Origin: Dichetophora obliterata
Taxonomy: Eukaryota > Arthropoda > Insecta > Diptera > Sciomyzidae
Direction: 5' to 3'
NCBI GenBank assembly: GCA_963920525.1
Contig: OY986435.1
Span: 295,673,817-295,737,816 of the forward strand
DNA: 64,000 nt
Shown here: piece by piece, positions 25,144-36,359 of the stretch
Layout: every line of letters starts with the position of its first letter
How positions within the stretch are numbered: position 1 is the stretch's first letter
Made by a program: the position numbers and the translations under genes
The notes under the pieces: generated by a model
The model's database searches: none
The model's input: the letters and a program-made list of their open reading frames with translations, nothing else
Told to the model about the DNA's origin: nothing

Positions 25144-26526
25144 GGCGCCTCACTCTCTGTGGAAGAAAAAAAAATTGTCCGGGTCACCCCCTCAAAAAAA
25201 ACTTTGGCTTATGTTATGATGATACCCTAAATATTTTGGCTAGCGATAGCCGTCAATTAGCTAGAATGGTTAAAAAAAAACCTCTAAAAATCGCGTTTTG
25301 TATGGATATTTTTTTGCCCATGATAGTTTTATTAAAAACAGTTGTCACAAATAGTGTAAACCAAAGAACTACAGAGTTCTGCTTCAAAATTTTTGGGAAA
25401 TTTGCCCTAACACAAAAGATATTTAGTTAATTGCAGTGATTTTTTTTTAATATTTTATTTTTTGCAATTTTTTATGAAATATGTATGACTCCTCCATCTT
25501 TTGCCTGATTTTCCGAGGTATTTTTGGGGGTTAAATGATCGAATTTAAAAAAGCACCAAGAGAAACTCTCAGCACAACATGGCAGTCGTTGTATCTTTAT
25601 GGTCACGACAAAGAACTTTAGACATGGGCACCCGCAGGATTTGTTCTAGGGGGGAGGAGCAAAGGCATAAAGGAATCTAAAATGAACATGAACAAAATGC
25701 AACCTATATAATGCTATTTACTCGGATTTTCGGTACTTATTTTGTAAACATTATACGCACACTACACCGGTTGACATACGCTTTTTACTTATAAGAAAAT
25801 CGAATATATTTTAAAGATAGTGTACAAATCTTTCTTGTATCATGTCCGAAATATTCAAAAATTTTATTTAATTTTTTTTCATGTAATACGTTTCAGTACT
25901 TTTTATCCTTAATAGTTTAATAAATTAAATAATGTGAGGCCTAAATCCTTAAATGAAATCGCATCAATTGCTATTGAGCCCCAGGTTTGCAACTTTTAAC
26001 ATAAGAATACAAAATTTCCTAATATTAAACAATATTTTTTTGTTGGAAAATCTAAGAAACAAACAAAATTTTAAGGCCATTTTTTAACTTTGGAAGCCTT
26101 TAACTCCTAAACCAATTCTGAGCGGACTGAAATTTTTCAGATTTGGATTTATTAGGTCAAAATCCATATCATTCGAAAAAATAAAAATTTGATTTGTCGC
26201 TATTCTCGAAATGTTCCCCCCATGCTAAGAGAGATTTTTTCACCGGATCTCACACTGCATTGACACCAATCTACTTATTTCTTTTTCTAACATGAGTCAG
26301 TTCTAGCAGCTTGCAAGTTCCTACAATTGAGTACGGCAACAGACCTATTATCTGAATAGTTTAAAAATTTATTTTTCTAATTAAAAAAAAAGTATAAATA
26401 AATAAATAAAGAGGTACATTTATACAAGATTTGTGTTGGGTATCATTTAGGAAAAATTAAAAAAAAATCCAATTTAAATCATATATATGATAGAAAAACG
26501 AGCCGACTTTTGGGAAAACATTATTT
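25144..26526. other. No gene recognised, apart from a dispersed repeat
   Basis: Apart from the repeat copy at 25626-25850, this stretch shows no protein similarity. A 99-residue frame at 25131-25430 overlaps the end of the Tc1-like element and has no recognisable family. Confidence 0.45.
25626..25850 (+). repeat. Dispersed repeat, copy 2 of 3
   Basis: It begins ATGGGCACCCGCAGGATTTG and shares with 10425-10585 and 35708-35890 the ordered words CAAAGGCATAAAGGA, CCTATATAATGCTATTTACT and ACACTACACCGGTTGACA. The GC-rich start may be a transposon terminus. Confidence 0.65.
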
Positions 26527-27105
26527 ATTTATTTTATTTATTTATTTATTTTATTTATTTAAGTAATCATAAGTACAATAAGAGCTACGCTCTTTTATGG
26601 TACATATAATTGCATAAATATAATTAATTTACATTTAATTTAATTAAAGTAAATATTAAAATTGAAATGAAAATGAAAAATTTTAAATTACAAATTTTAA
26701 ATTAAAGTAAAAAATTAAAAATTAAGAATAATAACAACTGTTTAAAACAGAATCAAAAATAATGACCTTAATTTTTATACAATATTGGCTTTATATTATT
26801 TTTTTTATTTTATATAAAACGAGCAGGTAAATACAGTTTCTAGCATTTAGGTAAGCAGTTATGTCGCATCCAAGTATTGCATTTCGGAAATGAGACAAAC
26901 GATCGTATTTTCGGAGACCATACACATAGCACGTGGTATAATTAAATGCAATTTTTAACTGGTAAGATGCGCCAAGTTTACTATAAACTATGTCTGAATC
27001 AGAAATGATTGGTAAAATTAGCTGTATGACTTATCTACGTTTAATGTAAAGTGGGAGTGACACTAGCAGACATTCTGAAGTTTCGTAGGACATAATAAAC
27101 TTTTT
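26527..27105 (-). mobile_element. Second copy of the jockey-type LINE, 3' end only
   Basis: Minus-strand translation with frameshift corrections gives ISDSDIVYSKLGASYQLKIA, YGLRKYDRLSHFRNAILGCD and YLNARNCIYLL, which parallel ISYSDIVYSKVDSRSKLKLQ and DRISHLSNKVLGCN in the copy at 5045-7785. The 3' untranslated region ends in AAATAAATAAA-type repeats at about 26527-26565. The 5' truncation is at about 27105. Several frameshifts are present. Confidence 0.8.
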
Positions 27106-27268
27106 GGACTACACTATTAACATGGTCTACACAGGACAAAGAAGAATTAATGTAGAACTCCTAAAGTACTTGCCCGATTGCCACAATTTTTTGTCAACAG
27201 CTAGAGATATTAGACGCAGAGGTGCCCGTCTAATCGATCCCTTGGTCAAATTTTATAATTTATTTATA

Positions 27269-27480
27269 TATAGTATTAAATTGGAAATCTTATTATTATA
27301 TTTTTTTTTATTATTAGCATGAATATATTAATATATCCATGAATATAAAATATTTAAAGTCAGCGCAACTGCTTTAAAGGTTTTATATTCATGGAGAAAT
27401 TAATATATTTATGATAATAAAACAAAATAAAACAAAATAAAACAACATTATAATAATAAGATTTCCAATTTAATACTATA
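27269..27480. repeat. 212-bp near-perfect hairpin
   Basis: The left arm starts TATAGTATTAAATTGGAAATC and the right arm is its reverse complement ending at 27480. The arms are about 90-105 bases with small indels around a centre at CAGCGCAACTG (27361). Parts of the left arm recur at 53210-53300 and 60230-60275, so this is the core of a dispersed repeat family. Confidence 0.8.
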
Positions 27481-28079
27481 GGGTGATTACATTGCTTTTC
27501 AACAACACTCTCAACCTGACCCTCTCCGATTTGGTTTAAACTTTGTATACACGTAGTGTTGGCTACAATTTAGAAAATAAATTTGTAATTTTTATTTTTT
27601 TTCGAGTGGTTACTGAGTTACGGGTACTCAAAAATTGAAAAAAAGGGGTTTTTTTCTTGAGGACTGATTTTCATTTGATCATAACTTCGGTGAAGTTTGA
27701 GATAGAGCAACTATTTTAGATTCATATTAAAGATATTTTCAAAAGGCTTATTTTGTATAATAAAACTATAAAAATTCTTAAACATTTACGTTATTTTTTT
27801 TTTTGCATAAAAGTTAAAAAAAAATATTTTTATGAAAGTCATTTTTAAAAATTTTGAAAAAATATATATAAGAATTAATGATAATTTATCTAAGTTCTCT
27901 CAAAATTTCAGCCTGGGACGACAATGGGAACACTATTAAAATAATTTTCGAAGTAAATATACTTTAAAATTTATGCTCAACACAGCAGCTTTCGAGATAG
28001 CAACATGAACTGAACACACTAAAGAATACCATATGTGTGTGTATGTGCACAGTGCAACATCGGTGCTTCGGTGTAAGCT

Positions 28080-28215
28080 AAGCAAACTTGATAACATTCT
28101 TCAAAAAAAAAACTCATCTTCATCCCTGTACCTAATTTCAGTACCCTAGTGTAAATATGTTTAAAAAAAACAAAAAACAAACCAACCAACTTGAGAACCT
28201 CCTCCTTTTTGAAGT
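28080..28215 (+). repeat. 3' end of the AACCGACTTC-terminated repeat family
   Basis: The words CCCTGTACCTAATTTCAGTA, CCCTAGTGT, CTTGAGAACCTCCTCC and GAAGTCGGTTAAAAA occur in the same order as at the end of the repeat at 53100-54376. Only the last monomer and terminus are present. Confidence 0.6.
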
Positions 28216-28249
28216 CGGTTAAAAAGAAACCACCAGAATATTTTACTTG

Positions 28250-28506
28250 AAAAATTTTGTACTGGTAGAAATTGTTTCAAATTTTAGTGGTAATTTAAAT
28301 TTCTTTTAAATTTCCATTAACATTAAAATTTCCATTACCATCAAAAATTTAGTAATAATGCAAATTTTTTTCCATTACCAATAAATGCTAATGGTAAAGT
28401 AATTTTTTTTCCATTACCATTACATACTAATGGTAATGGAAATTTTTTTTGCATTACCACTAAGCGCATAGTGCTAATGATATTTTTTAATGCACTAATA
28501 ATTCAA
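28250..28506. mobile_element. hAT-like end with ATTACCATTA word array
   Basis: The stretch is made of CCATTACCATTA and its complement TAATGGTAATGG, and ends ATTATGCCCATCTAC, the inverted form of the GTAGATGGGCAT end typical of some hAT elements. It abuts and interrupts the mariner N-terminus at 28506. The left terminus was not found, so the boundary is a guess. Confidence 0.5.
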
Positions 28507-28846
28507 TGCATTATGCCCATCTACGATGTGGTTCATCTTCAACGCTTTTACGACCACGTTTAAGCTCTAAGACCCAACAATTCACATTTGGAAATTAAGG
28601 AGCGGATTCTTTTAACACTTTCGCCATTTTTTTATGAATTTCTGCGGCTGATAAACCTTCCAAGACAAAGACTTTTGTCACTGCACGATATTCGGTTTTT
28701 TACTTTGCAAAAAAATACACTGATACGTAAACTTCAAATGGCTTGTAATCAAATATAGAAATACATTTTTTTGTGTATTCAAATGAAAGATGTGTGTTCT
28801 TCTACTGGTTAGTAGGTGTTGCTTTCAATACTTTTCTACCAACCTG
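28506..28846 (-). pseudogene. Mariner transposase N-terminus, truncated
   Basis: On the minus strand the end reads TA|CAGGTTGGTAGAAAAGTA at 28846, a plausible mariner terminus with TA. Downstream the frame gives EYRAVTKVFVLEGLSAAEIH, SAP*FPNVNCWVLELKRGRK and SVEDEPHRR, the helix-turn-helix DNA-binding domain of DD34D mariners (compare GRxSxEDDPRSGRP). One stop is present, and the catalytic domain is lost where the hAT-like array begins. This is a different mariner branch from the DD41D copies. Confidence 0.72.
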
Positions 28847-28938
28847 TATCTAAACTTAACCATATATTAAAATTATGAATCCATTATTGATATTATAAAC
28901 ACAAATCGATAATAATACAATATGTTTTGTATTCAGTA

Positions 28939-29292
28939 CACGGTTAGAAATCTTGGAATAAATTTTAATACTAACAAAGTATTACAAGGATTTTTAATAC
29001 AAAAGTATTTAATTTAATATTTCTCGATTGATTGAAAAAATTTTCAGATATATTTTCTTTTACATTTTAATACAGTTGCAATATTACAACGATATTACAT
29101 GCCCTTTGGAATTAATTTGATACTTACTATTGTGAAGTATTTGATACTTACTACATATTTTTATTAAAAACTAATTTTAGTATTTGGCCAGTAGCTATTT
29201 AATTTTAATATGAACAGGTGTGGTCATATACATATGTATGTACATATGTAAGCCCAAAAGTATTGAAATTTATTCCAAGATTTCTAACCGTG
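28939..29292. mobile_element. 354-bp MITE with TA target duplication
   Basis: The ends are inverted copies of CACGGTTAGAAATCTTGGAA continuing through TAAATTT, with at most one mismatch over about 33 bases. TA flanks both sides (28937-28938 and 29293-29294). The interior is AT-rich with no coding. It is non-autonomous and of Tc1/mariner type. Confidence 0.88.
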
Positions 29293-31744
29293 TAGGCATA
29301 AACGATCAAATGTGGTTAACAATTTTTAATTATTACTCTGTAACTACATGCTTCTGTTTGTAGTTTCATATAATAACAGGTTGGTTAAAAAATGGAATAA
29401 ATTATATATAAGAGTTTTGCATCAAATATTAGATCCAAAAACTTAAGCAAGACCGAATTGAAATTTTCTATGGCAATAAAGTGTTGATAGAATCATTAAA
29501 AACATTGATATTCTAACTGAACCAATTAAAAACTTACATATAAACATAGGCTTAGAAAAAAATTAAAAAAAAACTAGAACCAACTTTGAAAAAAAGCGAA
29601 AATCAAAAACTTGGCGGAGGGAACAACATTCGCGATAGTTGTATTATGCATATGGAATAATAAAATGTCGAATCTGAAGGTGTCCGAAAAACTACTGTTA
29701 ATTTTGAAGGGGCTATGACATAAGCTTGATTACAAAATATTATATAAACTCAAAGCAACTGTAGCTGGGACTATAAAAAAATTGTTTTATCACACAAATT
29801 TACTAAAATTAAAATCTATATATATAAAAATGGATGCATGTATGTGGGTATGTGCGTATGTGGCTATATCACGTATGAACTCCAAAACCGCTGAACCGAT
29901 ATTTATGAAATTTTCAGGGAAACTGAAGCCACATCTTGAGAGTTTTTCTGTGAGGTTTGGTAACGATTGTACGAGGGGGCGTGGTATCTCCCATACAAGC
30001 CAAATTTTCGCTATCGATCACAAACCAAAAAAAGGATATATATCAGACGGTTTCAGTCGTAAAAAACTAAGATTTAGTAATTTTTTTCAGGTGGTTACTG
30101 TCGGTAACTGTACAAAAATGGGCGTGGTCATAATTTAAATACGCTCACTTTTTCGAAAACGACGCCCACAAATCAACAAAAAAGCAAAAGGATGTGTGTC
30201 TGGCTGTGTGATGTCTATAGACTCCAAAACTACTGAACCGATTGACCTGAAATTTTGGCAGTCGATTTGTTTCAGGTACGAGATGGTTGAAAAAAAAATT
30301 TGCCACAACCCCCTTTACCGCTCCCAAATCAATAAAAATGTTATATTTCAGTCGGTTTTGGTCGTATAAGGCTGAAGTTTTGTTTTAGTATGTACGGTGA
30401 CTGTCGACAACTGTACTAAAAATGGGTTTCCACGCCCCTTTTACCGCCCACAAATAAATAAAAATGGTTTATTTCAGACGGTTTTGGTCGTATAAGACTT
30501 AAATTTAATAATACTGACAGTAACTGTTTGTTTGACAGTAAAATTGGTTTCCACGCCCTCTTTTTGCTATGTGTTGTATGGGTACTTTCGGCAGTTGTAC
30601 TAAAAAGGGCGTCATCGCTATATAGCCACACCCACTTTTTGAGAAATCATTAAAATTTACTACTGGGTCGATTGAGCTAAAATGTTGGCTTAGTTTGTAG
30701 GCACTGTCAGCAACTGTACTAAAAATTGGTTTCCACGCCCCCCTTTTACCGCCCACAAACCAATGAAAACGTTTTATTTCAACGGTTTGGGTAGTATTAG
30801 ACAAAAATTTTGTAATTCAGTTCATATGGTTACTCTCAGCAAGTGCACTAAAAATAGGCCTGTCCCACTTTAGTTAAACTCACTTTTCGGGGAGTTAGCG
30901 TCGAGTGAAGTAAAGTGCTCCAGGCTTAAGCTTAATTGAGCTAAAATTAGGGCAGTCGATTTGTTTCGATTACGAGATGGCTCAAGTTAAATATTTTTCC
31001 GCAGCCCTTTTTACCGCTTCCAAAACAAAAAAATGCTATATTTCGCATGGCACCTCCCATACAAGCCAAATTTAAGCTTTCGATTAAAAACCAAATAAAG
31101 GATATATTAGACGGTTTCGATCGTAAAAAAACTATGATTTAGTAATTTTGTTCAGATGGTTACTATCAGTAACTGTAAAAAAATGGGCGTGGTCGCAATA
31201 TAAATACACGCCCACTTTTTCGAAATCATGGCAATTCCGGAGTTCTACACATTTTTATAGTGAAACCTGCTGTGTAGGTGCTCCAAGTAGCAGCCACGAT
31301 ATATAAATGTTTTCACGCCCACTTTTACCGCCCACAAATCAATATCTGTATGTATAAAAATGAATCGTGATTTGTTCGGATGCTTAAGACTTGAAAACGA
31401 CTGGACCAAATTGGATACTTCCTTCTACGGGTTTGTTCGTAAATGCTACGCAAAGGTTAAGGAAAAAAAATAATGCCACACCCCCTTTTATAGCCCACAA
31501 ATGAATAAAAATGATATATTTAAGACGGTTTTGGTCGTATTAAATTAAAATTTGGTAAATAAGTTCGTATGATAACTGTCATTAACTTTAATAAAAACGG
31601 GCGTGGTCACACTTCATCTACGCCTACTTTTAAGAAAATATAAAAATACTTCGAAACTATTGGTCCGATTGAGCTCATTTTGTAAGTGGCTTTGCTTTGA
31701 GTACGAGATGGTTTAAGAAGAAATGCCACACCCCCTTTTACCTT

Positions 31745-34215
31745 CCACAAATATATAAAAAATTTGTGCTATCGAATAGCTTTAGAGTTATGGGTCGCAC
31801 AGCTTAGAAATTTGGTATTCGACCGCAATTTAGACGTACCGTTTCAGTGATGAAATTTTATGGGAGTTGGATAAGGGGGAGGGGCACCTCCCATACAACC
31901 CAAATTCGCGATATCGAATAGCTTTGAAGTTATAGGCCGCACTGCTTTGGAATTCAGTTTTGACCTCAATTTACAAATGCAGTTTCAATGATTGTATTTT
32001 ATGGGCGTTGGACAGAGAGGCGTGACATCTCTCTTACAACACAAATTTGCGATATCGAATTGCTTTGAAGTTATAGGCTGACAGCTTAAGAATTCGGTAT
32101 TCGACCTAAATTTATACATGCGCTTTCATTACTTACATTTTATGGGCGTAGGGCAAAGGGGCATGGCACTTCCCATACAACCAAACTTTGTGCTATCAAA
32201 TAGCTTTGGAGTTATAGGTCGTACAACGCCGGAATTCAGTGTGCGACCTCAATGTACACATGCAGTTTCATTGATTTAATTTTATGTTTATTGGTAAGAG
32301 GGGCGTGGCACCTCCCATTTAACGTAAATTTGCGATATCGAATATCATTGAAGTTATAGGTCGCACAGCGTCAGAATTCAGTATTCGATCTCGATTTATA
32401 CATGCAGTTTCACATAGTACATTTTATGGGCGTACGACAAGGGGGCGTGAAACCTCCTATTTAACCCAAACTAGAGATATCAAAAAGCTTTGGGGTTGGT
32501 TATAGGTCGCACAGTTTTTGAATTCAGTATTGGACCTCAATGTACACATCTTAGATGGGCACTTTGCAGTACCAGTAAAATTGCAGTAAAAATAAATTTT
32601 TACTGATAATGAATTTCAATTTGCATTACCAGTAAAATTTTACTGATTACTGAAAAAAATTGCAGTAAAAATAAATTTGTACTGATTACTGGGAAAAAAT
32701 TGCAGTACAAATAAATTTTTACTGATAATGAAATTCAATTTGCATTACCAGTAAATTTTTACTGATTACTGGAAAAAATTGCAGTAAAAATAAATTTTTA
32801 CTGATAATGAAATTTAATTTGCATTACCAGTAAATTTTTACTGATTACTGCAAAAATTTGCAGTAAAAATAAATTTTTACTGATTACTGAAAAAATTTGC
32901 AGTAAAAATAAATTTTTACTGATTACTGAAAAAATTTGCAGTAAAAAAAATTTTTACTGATTACTGAAAAAAATTGCAGTAAAAATAAATTTTTACTGAT
33001 TACTGAAAAAAATTGCAGTAAAAATAAATTTATACTGCATTACTAAAAAAAATTGCAGTAAAAATAAATTTTTACTGATTACTGAAAATATTGCAGTAAA
33101 AATTTATTTTTGCAATTTTATTCAGTAAGCAGTAAAAATTTATTTTTACTGCAATTTTTTTCAGTAATCAGTAAAAATTTATTTTTACTGCAATTTTTTT
33201 CAGTAATCAGTAAAAATTTATTTTTACTGCAATTTTTTTCAGTAATCAGTAAAAATTTATTTTTACTGCAAATTTTTTCAGTAATCAGTAAAAATTTACT
33301 GGTAATGCAAATTAAATTTCATTATCAGTAAAAATTTATTTTTACTGCAATTTTTTCCAGTAATCAGTAAAAATTTACTGGTAATGCAAATTGAATTTCA
33401 TTATCAGTAAAAATTTATTTGTACTGCAATTTTTTCCCAGTAATCAGTAAAAATTTATTTTTACTGCAATTTTCTCCAGTAATCAGTAAAAATTTACTGG
33501 TAATGCAAATTGAATTTCATTATCAGTAAAAGTTTACTGATTACTGCTTCTAGTAATGCAGTAAATATTTACTGCAGTGTGCCCATGTATGGTACACATG
33601 CAGTTTCATTGATTACATTTTATGAGCGTTTATCAAGGGGGAGTGGCACCTCCCATACAACGAAAATTTGTGATACCGAATAGCTTTTGAGTTCAAGGTC
33701 GCACAGCGTCGGTATTCAGTATTCGACCAAAACTTACGCATGCAGATTTACTGAAAAAAATTTTTAGAGTTTGTTGGGGGGGCGTAACACCTCCAACTTA
33801 ACCCAAATTTGCGATATCGAATAGCTTTGGAGTTATAGGTAATTTAGCCTCGGAATTCAGTATTCGACCTAAATTTACACATTTAGTTTCATTGGTAAAA
33901 TTTTATGGGCGTAGGGAAAAGGGGAGTGGCACCTCCCATACAACCCAAATTTGTGCTATCGAATAGTTTTGGAGTTATATGTCTCACAGTTTTGGAATTC
34001 GGTATTCGACCTCCATGTACACATGCAGTTTAATTGATTACATTCTATGAGCTGTGATCAATAGGGCGTGGCACTTCCTATACAACCCAAATTTGTTATA
34101 TCGAATAGCTTTGTGGATATAGGTCGCACAGTCTCGGAATTCAGTATTCGACCTCAATTTAGACATGCTCTTTAACTGATAACATTTTATGGGCGTTTGA
34201 CAAGGGAGAGTGGCA
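31745..34215 (+). repeat. 142-bp tandem satellite inside the Helitron-like element
   Basis: The landmark CACCTCCCATACAACCC (or a close variant) recurs at about 31887, 32024, 32164, 32306, 32448, 33643, 33785, 33927 and 34070; outside the 1043-bp insertion the spacing is 137-143 bases. Each unit carries ATATCGAATAGCTTTGGAGT, AGGTCGCACAG, GGAATTCAGTATTCGACCT, ACATGCAGTTTCATTGATT and TTTTATGGGCGT. Units differ by roughly ten to twenty percent, so the array is old. Confidence 0.85.
32550..33592. mobile_element. hAT-like fold-back element built of 39-bp repeats
   Basis: The ends read CTTAGATGGGCACT and, inverted, CATACATGGGCACA, resembling hAT termini, and GTACACAT is duplicated directly on both sides (32542-32549 and 33593-33600), the 8-bp duplication of hAT transposons. 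The interior is a tandem array whose unit, about 39 bases, contains GCAGTAAAAATAAATTTTTA and CTGATTACTG. All units left of about 33095 point one way and all units right of it point the other, so the whole element is a palindrome of about 1 kb. No transposase is present. Removing it restores the 142-bp satellite of the host Helitron. Confidence 0.88.
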
Positions 34216-35056
34216 GCAACGCGGCGGGTTCAGCTAGTATTTAAATAAAATCGCAATGATATGACTACTTTTGAAAATATTGCATTAAAATAAACTAGTA
34301 TCGCCTGCGGTCAGAATTCGACTGTCTGTAAATAAGTGAGCAAAAATAAACACTAACGTAGCGTAGTTAAGGATTTCTACCGTAGATTTGTTAAAACTGA
34401 ACATTTAATATGCATAGCGAAGATGACAGCACTCGTTTGTCATTTTTGTAGCCTTGAATTTTGTATATCTTACATAGCATAAGCCCTTAACTATAATCGT
34501 TTGAAAATAAAAACAATCTTTGTCATTCCGTAGATTCACTGGAAGAACCGCTTATGAAAATTTTTTTCAACAGAGCTTATATCACTCACGAATTAACCTC
34601 TTAAGGAGTAAAGTTTATGAGCTGGTTCTATTATTGTATTAATCCTTCCAACACATGATATAAAGACCTACAGATAAAGTATTCCCAGCGCAACGAAAAA
34701 TATTTACTGCGCACCTCGTCAGCGGTGCTCGTCAAATGTGACACTTGATGAATAAATGCAAGAGAAAATGTCAAAAAGAGAAAATTAAACAACAAAGGAG
34801 ACGAAGGTAGGAAAATGAAAAAAAAAACAGTCAAAATTCTGTTAAACACATCAAGCAACGTAGCTGCTTTTAGTGTAAATTGGTAAAAAGGGGAGAAAAC
34901 ACCCCTACAAAATATCCAATTTTTTTCTGTAACTGTACTAAAAAATATATTTACTTTATTTTCCAGGAAAAATCGGAAGACTTCCATCTAAAAGTGATTA
35001 AGAAACATTCCCCACCGTATTTTTCGGAAGCTTAAGGGTAGTTTTGTATTAATGTT

Positions 35057-35103
35057 CCGCTTCTTTAAGAATGCATAAAAAACCGCTTCTTTAAGAATGC
35101 ATA
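35057..35103 (+). repeat. 21-bp direct duplication
   Basis: CCGCTTCTTTAAGAATGCAT(A) occurs at 35057-35077 and again at 35083-35103, separated by five bases. Confidence 0.75.
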
Positions 35104-35177
35104 TGGAAACTTTTACTTATTGTCAAGCAATGACAACAGAAAATATTAATATCATTGTTTCCTAGCCACTTATTATA

Positions 35178-35424
35178 GAATTCGATAGTCTAGTGGTAGC
35201 GCGCTTGACTGTCGCTCAAGGGTCCCGGACTCAAATCCTGGCCGGCCATTTTCGTAACAAGGGAGAAGAGGAATGTTTCCACATTTATTTTTAACACATC
35301 GGAGAGGAAAGGTTCCCTTTAATGACATGATATGTAAAAAAAGAAATGGAGTGTCCAACGGAAGGGAATGCTTCCTACATTCCATGGAATGTTTCGTGTT
35401 TACATCCGGGAATGTTTCCATTTC
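35178..35424 (+). mobile_element. tRNA-Asp-like SINE head and body
   Basis: The A-box region ATAGTCTAGTGGTAGCGCGC, an anticodon arm CTTGA-CTGTCGC-TCAAG with a perfect 5-bp stem and GTC (Asp) in the anticodon position, and a B-box-like GGACTCAAATCC at 35227 follow each other as in a tRNA. The acceptor strands do not pair and the T stem has mismatches, so it is not a working tRNA gene. The body that follows is rich in GGAATGTTTCC words and does not match the other SINE families here. It lies inside the MITE at 34654-35526. Confidence 0.6.
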
Positions 35425-35707
35425 GTGGACTGAATTGTGACTACGGTTGCAACAACAAGCTCCACCTACGTCACAGCATAGATGGCGGACATGCGCAGTA
35501 CGTTATCTGTAGTTTTTTGTATCATGCTACCAACATTTCTTTCAAAAATATCCATCCCCTTTCAGTCAGCTTCTTGGGACCACCACAAAAAACTCAATAA
35601 ATATAGACAATTGCCGGAATATGAACTATTTTTGTGAGCTGTTATTACCCTTGAGGTGTTTCTTAGATGGGTCAAATGTATAAGATGGTCCTATTGTGTT
35701 TTTAACC

Positions 35708-35890
35708 ATGGGCGTCCGCAGGATTTGTTCTATTGGCAAAGGCATAAAGGAATCTAGAATGAACATAAACAAAATGGAACCTATATAATGCTATTTACTA
35801 CGATTATTGGTACTAATTTTGTGAATATGATATGCACACTACACCGGTTGACACACGCTTGTACACGTTAGAAAATCTAATATAAATTTA
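35708..35890 (+). repeat. Dispersed repeat, copy 3 of 3
   Basis: It begins ATGGGCGTCCGCAGGATTTG and repeats the word order of 25626-25850. At 37500-37545 an inverted, loosely similar GC-rich end (ATCAGGCGCGGATACAAGGG on the minus strand) occurs, so this could be the left end of a larger DNA element that later received the two LINE fragments between them. Confidence 0.55.
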
Positions 35891-35914
35891 AAGATGGTGT
35901 AAAAATCTATCTCG

Positions 35915-36345
35915 TATTCGGTACTCGCCATTGACGCAGATTGGTCCGTAGATCTTACGAAGACTCTTTCTCTCGAATGCTCCTATAGTCTTTTCATCTG
36001 AACTGCTCAGAGTCCAGGTTTGTGATGCATAAAGTAGGACGGGCATCGCTAATCATGCCCGTCCTACTTTATGCATCACAAACCTGGACTCTGGACTTAT
36101 ATAGCGTGATTTTCGTTCTTCGAGAGAGAGCTCTGCTTCTCAATTGCCTACTGAGCCCAAAGTAACACCTGTTGGCAAAAGTTGCTGATGACGTTGGTTG
36201 AGTTTATGCTGGATCCCAGATAAACGAAGTCCTTCATAACCTCAAAGGAGCTATTGTCAACTGTAAAGTGGATTTCAAGACGCTGGGATTGTTTTGTTTG
36301 TATTTCGTCTTCGCGTCTTCTCTCTACACCAAGTATTTCGTCTTC
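35915..36345 (-). pseudogene. RTE/BovB-like LINE reverse transcriptase, C-terminal part
   Basis: Minus-strand translation gives HFTVDNSSFEVMKDFVYLGS, then RRTKITLYKS and, after the hairpin described separately, MPVLLYASQTWTLSSSDEKT and FERKSLRKIYGPICVNGEYR. This order is the region after the RT fingers and palm in the endonuclease-reverse transcriptase proteins of RTE-like elements. The fragment is interrupted and lacks both ends. At about 36350 it is fused to a different, jockey-type fragment. Confidence 0.72.
36009..36092. repeat. Perfect 38-bp hairpin with 8-base loop
   Basis: The left arm 36009-36046 (starting AGAGTCCAGGTTTGTGATGC) and the right arm 36055-36092 are exact reverse complements, separated by CGCTAATC. 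On the minus strand the coding copy is the one that continues MPVLLYASQTWTL; the other arm is an inverted copy inserted just upstream of it. This looks like a template-switch or fold-back event within the LINE. Confidence 0.92.
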
Positions 36346-36359
36346 TCTGCATTCACTGC

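Larger units (their letters stand above)
29815..34237 (+). mobile_element. Helitron-like element with satellite interior
   Basis: The boundaries are textbook for Helitrons: A|TCTATATATATAAAAATGG at 29815 and GCGGCGGGTTCAGCTAG|T at 34237, with insertion between A and T and no target duplication. Length is 4423 bp including the 1043-bp fold-back insertion at 32550-33592. No Rep or helicase domain is visible, so it is non-autonomous. The first half (to about 31760) has irregular repeats with CCGCCCACAAAT, CGGTTTTGGTCGTAT and GGGCGTGGTC boxes. The second half is a 142-bp tandem array, listed separately. Confidence 0.72.
34654..35526. mobile_element. Second 9-bp-TSD MITE, with an internal insertion
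   Basis: The ends match those of the element at 16289-16771 (CATGATATAAAGACCTACAG and its partner), as do about 300 bases of the left interior and about 90 bases of the right. The flanks CTTCCAACA and CTACCAACA are a 9-bp duplication with one change. Where the first copy has a short centre, this one has about 460 different bases (34965-35424), including a tRNA-like SINE head. Confidence 0.8.

Noticed and set aside
33110..33331. 73-residue frame with repeating FFSVISKNLFLLQ
   Set aside because: It is the translation of the 39-bp tandem unit of the fold-back element and has no gene-like features.
32550..33592. CRISPR-like array
   Set aside because: Units are contiguous tandem repeats without unique spacers, in a eukaryotic transposon with an 8-bp duplication.
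35178..35252. Functional tRNA-Asp gene
   Set aside because: The anticodon arm is good, but acceptor strands do not pair and the T stem has mismatches; it heads a SINE-like unit.
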